From Leptospira haakeii (GTDB lineage Bacteria; Spirochaetota; Leptospiria; Leptospirales; Leptospiraceae): a stretch of 42,148 nucleotides of DNA. The position numbers and the translations under genes are program-made. A model generated the notes under the pieces. That model did not search any database. It was given only the letters and a program-made list of their open reading frames with translations, and was not told the DNA's origin. Shown piece by piece: positions 37,110 through 42,148 of the stretch. Position 1 is the stretch's first letter; each line of letters opens with the position of its first letter. The stretch covers positions 1-42,148 of the forward strand of contig NZ_NPEG01000020.1 in the NCBI RefSeq assembly GCF_002812045.1, written 5' to 3'.

Positions 37110-37898
37110 ATGCATATAGATTATTTTCAGTTCCTAAATTCTCTCCCTGAAACTCCTGAGTCGGAATGTAGTTATTATCCGGAAAGGCGTTCAAAGGTAA
37201 AAGGTTTTATCTTAAGGGAAAATATTCCACGAGAAGGATTGGACGTACTATTTAGATTCGGTTTCAGAAGATCCGGGAGCTTTTTTTATAGAACGAATTG
37301 TTCGAACTGTTCACATTGTTTAAGTTATCGTATTCCTCTTGAAACCTTTCAAAAAACTTCATCGCATAAAAGATTTGAAAAAATCAATTCCGATCTAAGT
37401 CTCAAGACAGCTCTCCCACAAATAGATACGAATAAAGAAAGTTTATATCTGAAATACCAAAGATCCAGACATAAGGGAAGTCACGGAGAATCCGATTTTG
37501 AAATTTTGGAAACGATGAAATACCAAATGTATGAAGGTTCCGAAAGTTCTTTGGAACTTCTACTTACTAAGGACGAGAATTTACTCGGATGGATCTTATT
37601 GGATCTTGGAAAAGAAACCGTGTCAGCTGTGTATTCCGTTTTCAATCCGGAAGAATCTAGAAGAAGTTTGGGAAATTTTCTGATACTATCTTCTATTCTT
37701 TGGGCAAAGGAGAAGGGTTATAAAGAATTCCACTTGGGTCTTTTTCTTCCGGGACATCCTAAGATGGATTATAAAAAGAACTGGAAACCGGCTGAAATTT
37801 TAAATCGTAACACTGGTGTTTGGAAGGAGAGCAAATCTTTTCTTTCCGATTATATTTTGGAGAATGGTTCCAATGGAGATAAACGAATAGGCGCTTAA
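37110..37898 (+). CDS. bpt: Bpt-type leucyl (or arginyl) tRNA-protein transferase
   Basis: A 262-residue enzyme that transfers an amino acid from aminoacyl-tRNA to the N-terminus of proteins, marking them for N-end-rule degradation; in bacteria the Bpt branch usually transfers Leu to Asp or Glu. The ATE N-domain shows C20 in [10 protein letters not shown] and the cluster C64, C67, C70 in NCSNCSHC, with [11 protein letters not shown] between. The C-domain has [16 protein letters not shown] and [18 protein letters not shown], then [14 protein letters not shown]. No ribosome binding site is visible at ATG 37110, and the divergent start is seven bases away. No ClpS or ClpA gene is in the window. 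Confidence 0.88.
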   Translation: MHIDYFQFLNSLPETPESECSYYPERRSKVKGFILRENIPREGLDVLFRFGFRRSGSFFYRTNCSNCSHCLSYRIPLETFQKTSSHKRFEKINSDLSLKTALPQIDTNKESLYLKYQRSRHKGSHGESDFEILETMKYQMYEGSESSLELLLTKDENLLGWILLDLGKETVSAVYSVFNPEESRRSLGNFLILSSILWAKEKGYKEFHLGLFLPGHPKMDYKKNWKPAEILNRNTGVWKESKSFLSDYILENGSNGDKRIGA

Positions 37899-37972
37899 AC
37901 TCGGGTCATTCTTCTCTCCGAAACCCCCAAATCAGGCTTGTCATACTGGCCTTGCGTCTCAGAAAGGTTGGT

Positions 37973-38698
37973 ATGGCTAAAAAGATCATCGTAGTAGGCG
38001 CTTCTAGCGGTATCGGAAAAGAAATTGCATCTCAATTGATCGAAGAGGGACATCAGGTCGCTGCTTTTGCAAGAAGAGAGAAGGAACTGAAAAAACTTCC
38101 TTCTTCCAAAGTAAAAAACTTATTCGTCAAACATGACGTTACTGAATACTCCAAGGTCCCTGGAGAATTTGCCAAAGCAGTAAAGGCTTTAGGCGGCTTG
38201 GACGAAATTTATTATGCATCCGGCGTGATGCATAGAGTCGGCGCAGAAGAATTTTCTGTAGAGAAAGACTTGGAAATGTTAGAAGTGAACCTTTTAGGTT
38301 GTGTTGCTTGGTTGAATTCTGCAGCTACTTATTTCCAAGAGAAGAAGGCTGGCAAAATTATAGGTATTTCTTCCATCGCGGGCGATAGAGGTCGCAGAGG
38401 GAATCCGGTTTACAACGCATCTAAAGCAGGAATGTCCACTTATTTAGAAGCTCTACGCAATCGTTTAGCAGTAAAAGGGATACAAGTTGTTACTGTAAAG
38501 CCAGGAATGATCGAGACCCCAATGACGGAAGGTTTGTCAGGTCTTATGTGGCTCATCACCGCTAAGGAAGCAGCTCAAGTTATATTAGCAAAAGTGAATG
38601 CAGGAAAAGAGAACTTCTATGTGCCTGCTCGCTGGGCTTTAGTCTCTTTGATTATTAGACTTATCCCATCTTTTATTTTCAGAAAACTTTCCGTTTAA
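37973..38698 (+). CDS. short-chain dehydrogenase/reductase, DprE2-like by context
   Basis: From ATG 37973 ([17 protein letters not shown]) the protein has 241 residues, with AAAGG six bases upstream; a TTG at 37952 would add seven residues. The NAD(P) motif is GASSGIG (residues 9-15), and the catalytic Ser-Tyr-Lys are S134 in GISSIAG and Y147/K151 in YNASKAG. The C-terminus carries a hydrophobic segment ([15 protein letters not shown]) suggesting membrane association. The next gene, 17 bases later, is a DprE1-like oxidase; the pair recalls the two-step epimerisation of decaprenyl-phosphoryl ribose. A role in polyprenyl-sugar epimerisation is inferred from that pairing. Confidence 0.86.
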   Translation: MAKKIIVVGASSGIGKEIASQLIEEGHQVAAFARREKELKKLPSSKVKNLFVKHDVTEYSKVPGEFAKAVKALGGLDEIYYASGVMHRVGAEEFSVEKDLEMLEVNLLGCVAWLNSAATYFQEKKAGKIIGISSIAGDRGRRGNPVYNASKAGMSTYLEALRNRLAVKGIQVVTVKPGMIETPMTEGLSGLMWLITAKEAAQVILAKVNAGKENFYVPARWALVSLIIRLIPSFIFRKLSV

Positions 38699-38715
38699 GG
38701 AAAAGGTGATCTAAA

Positions 38716-40209
38716 ATGGCAACCGCTTCTAAAAAAAAGACCGTTAAAAAAGCGACATCTTCTAAAATTAAAAAAACGGGTTTTAATCCTAAACAGTTTG
38801 AGTCCCGTTTAAGTCCTTCTCAAAAGGTAGAAGCCTGGGGAATGAACCATTTCTCCAACAGTAAGGTTTTTTTACCTACATCCATCCAGGACTTTAAGGA
38901 TCTATTCTCTTATGCAAGAGATACGAATACGAAAGTTGCATTCAGAGGCGGCGGCTGTAGTTACGGTGACGCCGCTACGAATGATCAAGGGATCGTAGTT
39001 GATATTCGCAGCTTTAATAAGATCTTATCATTCGATCCTAAGACCGGTATCTTAGTTGCAGAATCCGGAGTAACCATCAAACAACTTTGGGAGTTTGGGA
39101 TCGAAAGAGGATTTTGGCCTCCAGTTGTAAGTGGTACGATGTTTCCTACTTTAGGCGGTGCACTTTCTATGAATATTCATGGAAAGAATAACTTTGCAGT
39201 TGGACCGATCGGAGATCATATTCAAGAATTTACTTTTTTAAGTCCTGATGGAAAAGAATCACTTTGTTCTCCTAAAAAGAATTCTGATCTATTTTACTCC
39301 GCAATTTCCGGTTTCGGAATGCTCGGAGCATTTCTAACAGTAACCATCAAACTCAAAAAAATCTACTCTGGCAAAATGAAGGTTTGGCCGGTGAATACTG
39401 CTAACCTACAAGAGATGTATGATTATTTCGAAAAGGAATATAAACAATCCGACTATTTGGTTGGTTGGGTGGACGGATTTGCTTCCGGGAAAGGTTTGGG
39501 CCGTGGTCAAATCCATAAAGCAGTTCATCTAAAAGCAGGAGAAGATCCTGGTTTTCCTGAAAATTGTAAATTGGAAAATCAAATTCTGCCAAGCACATTC
39601 TTAGGGATCATTCCTAAGTCTTGGATGTGGTTATTCATGTATCCATTCAGCAATAAATTTGGGATGAGATTCGTGAACTTCGGGAAATGGATCTCCGGGT
39701 TTTTAAATAATAATAAACCTTACGAGCAAGGTCATGCAGAATACGCTTTCCTTTTGGACTATGTTCCGAATTGGAAATTTATGTACAAGCCCGGCGCAAT
39801 GATCCAATACCAAAGTTTTATTCCAAAAGAGAATGCGGTTAAAGGTTTTGAAGAGATCTTAAGTCTTTGTCAAAAAAGAGGGATTGTAAACTGGTTAGGT
39901 GTATTTAAGAAACATAGACCTGACAAGTTCTTACTCACTCATGCAGTCGACGGTTATTCAATGGCTATGGATTTTCCTCTGACCAAAGGGAACAAAACTA
40001 AACTTTGGGAACTCGCCAAAGAAATGGATGAGATCGTTGTGAAGAATGGAGGAAGATTCTATTTTGCAAAAGATAGCACTCTTCGTCCTGAAGTTTACAG
40101 AAGATCCATGCCTAAACAGAACCTGGAAAAGTTCAGAGTCATGAAGAAAAAATTGGATCCAAAAAATCTATTAGAATCGGATCTATTTAGAAGGGTCTGG
40201 GGAAAGTAA
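38716..40209 (+). CDS. FAD-binding oxidase, DprE1-like
   Basis: A 497-residue VAO-type flavoprotein. A Lys-rich 25-residue start is followed by the FAD domain: [38 protein letters not shown], then [20 protein letters not shown] and [17 protein letters not shown], the latter two very close in pattern to DprE1. The C-terminal cap contains [19 protein letters not shown] and ends with [20 protein letters not shown]. DprE1 oxidises polyprenyl-phosphoryl ribose to its 2'-keto form, which DprE2 then reduces. The neighbouring reductase completes such a pair, but the sugar-lipid substrate in this organism is unknown. AAAGGTGAT precedes the ATG. Confidence 0.88.
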   Translation: MATASKKKTVKKATSSKIKKTGFNPKQFESRLSPSQKVEAWGMNHFSNSKVFLPTSIQDFKDLFSYARDTNTKVAFRGGGCSYGDAATNDQGIVVDIRSFNKILSFDPKTGILVAESGVTIKQLWEFGIERGFWPPVVSGTMFPTLGGALSMNIHGKNNFAVGPIGDHIQEFTFLSPDGKESLCSPKKNSDLFYSAISGFGMLGAFLTVTIKLKKIYSGKMKVWPVNTANLQEMYDYFEKEYKQSDYLVGWVDGFASGKGLGRGQIHKAVHLKAGEDPGFPENCKLENQILPSTFLGIIPKSWMWLFMYPFSNKFGMRFVNFGKWISGFLNNNKPYEQGHAEYAFLLDYVPNWKFMYKPGAMIQYQSFIPKENAVKGFEEILSLCQKRGIVNWLGVFKKHRPDKFLLTHAVDGYSMAMDFPLTKGNKTKLWELAKEMDEIVVKNGGRFYFAKDSTLRPEVYRRSMPKQNLEKFRVMKKKLDPKNLLESDLFRRVWGK

Positions 40210-40244
40210 TAGCGTATTTTCATTCGCGCAGAGAATACTGAGAT

Positions 40245-40271
40245 CACGGAGGTTGAGTTTCTATCTCCGTG
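40245..40271. terminator. hairpin between convergent genes
   Basis: CACGGAG (40245-40251) and CTCCGTG (40265-40271) are perfect inverted 7-mers with a 13-base loop, in the short gap between the DprE1-like gene and the convergent gene at 40290. Another CTCCGTG copy follows at 40275-40281. The sequence around it (CGCGCAGAGAATACTGAGATCACGGAG) is of the kind often repeated between genes in leptospires and other bacteria, so it may be a dispersed repeat acting as terminator. Confidence 0.45.
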
Positions 40272-40289
40272 GACTCCGTGCGAAACTAA

Positions 40290-41819
40290 TTACTTAGTTA
40301 TTTTAGAAAATTCTAAAGTTTCCATATTGATGGAAGGGCTTTGGTAGAATATTCTATTCTTAAACTCGAAATGTTCCGATTTAGGAACTAAAATTTCTCG
40401 AGGATAAGAGTCTTCGAAACCGACTACTGTTACTCGGGTTTTTCCGATCTCATATAATTTTTCTAAAAGTGCATCGAAAGATTCAGGAGAATCGATCTCG
40501 TATACCTCTCTTTCTTCTCTAAAAGAATTAGAAGGCAAAAATACGGAACCTTTTCTGTAGATTACTATTTTGGAAGTATGATCGCTGAGTTCTCTTTGCT
40601 CAGTTACAATTGATTTTGTGAATTTATAATATAATCTGTCAAATACCACTCCTCCTACGATAGAATAGGAAATAAGAAGAATGGCTGTAATCTTCAACGG
40701 TTTGCTGAGCTTCTCCCAATTTTTTTCTAAAATTGAAAATAAGAACAAAAGCAAAAAAGGAAGGATCGTGATCAAGAATCTAGGTCCGAATAATACTCCC
40801 TGCCAAAATTTAGTGGAGGTTAAAAAACCTGAGAGAAGTATAAAAATCCCTAATCCGTATATAATCCGAGTTAAAGAATCGGATTTTGGTCTCCATAGAA
40901 TGATGAATGCCAAAGCGGGGTAGGCTCCGAATAATCCCAAGGAGCCATTCCCTAAAAACACCAATTGCCATAGATAGTAGATTTGAGAAACTAATTCATA
41001 AGAAGAAGATTCCTGCAAATAACCTCTGGAACCTAAAGGGTGCCCGACCACTGAATAATTGATCACTGCTTGGATGATTAAAAGAGTCCCGAAAGTAAAC
41101 GGGAATAATGCTGTTTTCGGATTTCTGAATATTCTAAAAGCATAAACTAAGGAAATACTGGCAGCTAACAGGATAGTTTCTTGTCGAAAGAATGCTGCGA
41201 ATCCGAAAAATCCACCCGCCAGAACTAAATCGGAAGATTGGGAGGATTTGTCCTCTTTAAGTAAAAAATAAATTCCTTGGGTAACTCCATAGACTGCTAA
41301 GATCGTTTCGGATAGATCCGTAGAAAATAGGCTGAATGCTGATCCTAATAGTAATAGGATCAAAAAGAAAAATTTAGATTTTTCATTTAGTCCTAAAAGT
41401 TCCGAAATTTGGAATAACGCTCTTAGTGTTAAAATCCCAAATATCAATGATAGGAAAAAACTTCCGAATCTTCCCATGAGAACTGCGAACGGATACTGGA
41501 TAGCAGTATAATAAAAAGGAAAAACGTAATAACATTTTCCTTTATACACATGGGTCATAGTGGACCCTTTTTTTAGATCTAAAGGTAAGAATCTAAACTC
41601 GGGATCTATTTCTTTTCCGGAGTATCTACAAGAAAAATCAGGGAAACCGTTATGTATAAGATCAGCAAGTTGTTGTCCTTTGACCGCTCCGTCTCCGACT
41701 CGGATTCCAGTTTGGTATTGCCAGGCCAAAAATACACATAAAAATACCGTTCCGAAAATCAGGAATCCCGCATACTTGCCAGTAAAGGAAGAAATCCGGG
41801 AAAGAAGACGATTAAACAT
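40290..41819 (-). CDS. polytopic membrane protein, GT-C glycosyltransferase-like
   Basis: From ATG 41819 the protein has 509 residues (518 from TTG 41846, and neither start has a clear ribosome binding site). About ten to eleven membrane helices follow an N-terminal periplasmic loop with RVGDGAVKGQQLADLI, then a second loop with FSCRYSGKEIDPEF and YKGKCYYVFPFYYTAIQYP. Long hydrophobic blocks and the RQET loop (GFAAFFRQETILLAASISL) are typical of GT-C glycosyltransferases that use polyprenyl-phosphate sugars. The C-terminal 100 residues are soluble and strand-rich. Similar uncharacterised proteins are widespread in Leptospira. Pairing with the DprE1/DprE2-like genes supports an envelope-sugar role, but they are convergent. 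Confidence 0.75.
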   Translation of the reverse strand: MFNRLLSRISSFTGKYAGFLIFGTVFLCVFLAWQYQTGIRVGDGAVKGQQLADLIHNGFPDFSCRYSGKEIDPEFRFLPLDLKKGSTMTHVYKGKCYYVFPFYYTAIQYPFAVLMGRFGSFFLSLIFGILTLRALFQISELLGLNEKSKFFFLILLLLGSAFSLFSTDLSETILAVYGVTQGIYFLLKEDKSSQSSDLVLAGGFFGFAAFFRQETILLAASISLVYAFRIFRNPKTALFPFTFGTLLIIQAVINYSVVGHPLGSRGYLQESSSYELVSQIYYLWQLVFLGNGSLGLFGAYPALAFIILWRPKSDSLTRIIYGLGIFILLSGFLTSTKFWQGVLFGPRFLITILPFLLLFLFSILEKNWEKLSKPLKITAILLISYSIVGGVVFDRLYYKFTKSIVTEQRELSDHTSKIVIYRKGSVFLPSNSFREEREVYEIDSPESFDALLEKLYEIGKTRVTVVGFEDSYPREILVPKSEHFEFKNRIFYQSPSINMETLEFSKITK

Positions 41820-41908
41820 TCTACTAAGAAGCTTACGGAAAATCAAAGGTCAAGAAGAAATCCCAAAGGAAAGTTTTGATCTTTTTTTGGGCATCCGAAT
41901 TCTGAATG

Positions 41909-42148
41909 ACACTTAGATTCCGAATGTTTCTTTGGAGGTTGTGAATTCCGTCTTAGAAAAGATCCGTTCCTTCTTTCTTAAACTGATATAAGCATCTTCC
42001 GTGACCCAAGAATTCATAATCACCACATATACGAATAGAATACAAGAGATCGGAAAAAAGAATTTAGGAAGTGGTTTAAGAAAGAAGGAACGGATCTTTT
42101 CTAAGACGGAATTCACAACCTCCAAAGAAACATTCGGAATCTAAGTGT
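41909..42148. repeat. 75-bp perfect inverted repeat ending the window
   Basis: Bases 41909-41983 and 42074-42148 are exact reverse complements, separated by a unique 90-base loop; the identity ends at 41984/42073. The outer arm stops at the last base of the window, so the true repeat could be longer. A perfect foldback exactly at a contig end is typical of chimeric or palindromic assembly ends. Confidence 0.92.
41984..42116 (-). CDS. N-terminal fragment of a membrane protein gene, cut by the window end
   Basis: From GTG 42116 (or TTG 42125) the frame reads MNSVLEKIRSFFLKPLPK, then one membrane helix FFFPISCILFVYVVIMNSW and VTEDAYIS before it enters the inverted copy at 41983. The WVTEDAYIS motif after helix 1 is common in GT-C-like membrane proteins (usually followed by a FR-x-x-DN segment). 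The start is probably genuine, but the continuation through 41913 is antisense repeat, so the real C-terminus lies outside. GGAGG stands just before the GTG. Confidence 0.5.

Noticed and set aside
41913..42125. Complete 70-residue protein at the window end
   Set aside because: Its C-terminal third is the antisense of its own N-terminal part created by the foldback; only the first part is credible.

Overview
The window looks like one draft contig from the chromosome of a Leptospira species (Spirochaetota). The evidence is familial: an MBL-fold enzyme fused to two cyclic-nucleotide-binding domains, a DUF115/Maf-like motility-associated protein, an omega-like RNA polymerase subunit with a long acidic tail, a phasin-related coiled-coil protein, many signal-peptide and outer-membrane-barrel proteins without close relatives outside leptospires, and a mid-40s or lower GC content. 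Species cannot be named from the sequence alone.

Layout. 1-1900: a partial and a small minus-strand gene, then tatA, a tatC reduced to its first membrane helix, and trxA. 1907-6451: a cyclic-nucleotide-binding metallo-hydrolase, an acyl-CoA dehydrogenase and an exported probable barrel protein, closed by a hairpin. 6621-13577: a double ACT protein, then minus-strand genes for an MFS exporter, a phasin-like protein, a bifunctional nuclease, a GAF-alpha/beta hydrolase fusion and a receiver-PAS-PAS-histidine kinase. 13815-15326: an accessory patch with a small membrane protein, GC-rich palindromic repeats, a BrnT/BrnA toxin-antitoxin pair, a tRNA gene (CAT anticodon), a decayed tRNA copy and further copies of the tRNA 3' end. 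15371-20136: a minus-strand run of two exported proteins, a HEAT-repeat protein, a response regulator, a DUF115 protein and the omega-like subunit. 20268-24859: thioredoxin-like lipoprotein, class I glutamine amidotransferase, secA and a small exported protein. 25434-32313: a heavy-metal RND efflux operon (CzcC-, CzcB- and CzcA-like) with an extra exported protein between adaptor and pump and a small membrane protein after it. 32509-37102: a 47-residue ORF, a large porin-like protein, a CCA/poly(A) nucleotidyltransferase, a lipoprotein, RNase HI and a membrane protein. 37110-41819: a Bpt-type aminoacyl-tRNA-protein transferase, a DprE2/DprE1-like oxidoreductase pair, and a polytopic glycosyltransferase-like protein.

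Both ends carry exactly 75-bp copies of sequence found inside the contig: 1-75 repeats part of trxA directly, and 42074-42148 is the perfect inverted copy of 41909-41983. These are most simply assembly or library chimeras, so the end genes and the nearby tatC deletion should be treated with caution. The strongest biological observations are the probable integration scars at the tRNA gene next to BrnTA, the four-part RND operon, the GAF-hydrolase fusion, the acidic omega tail, and the Asp-to-Glu change in the nucleotidyltransferase catalytic motif.
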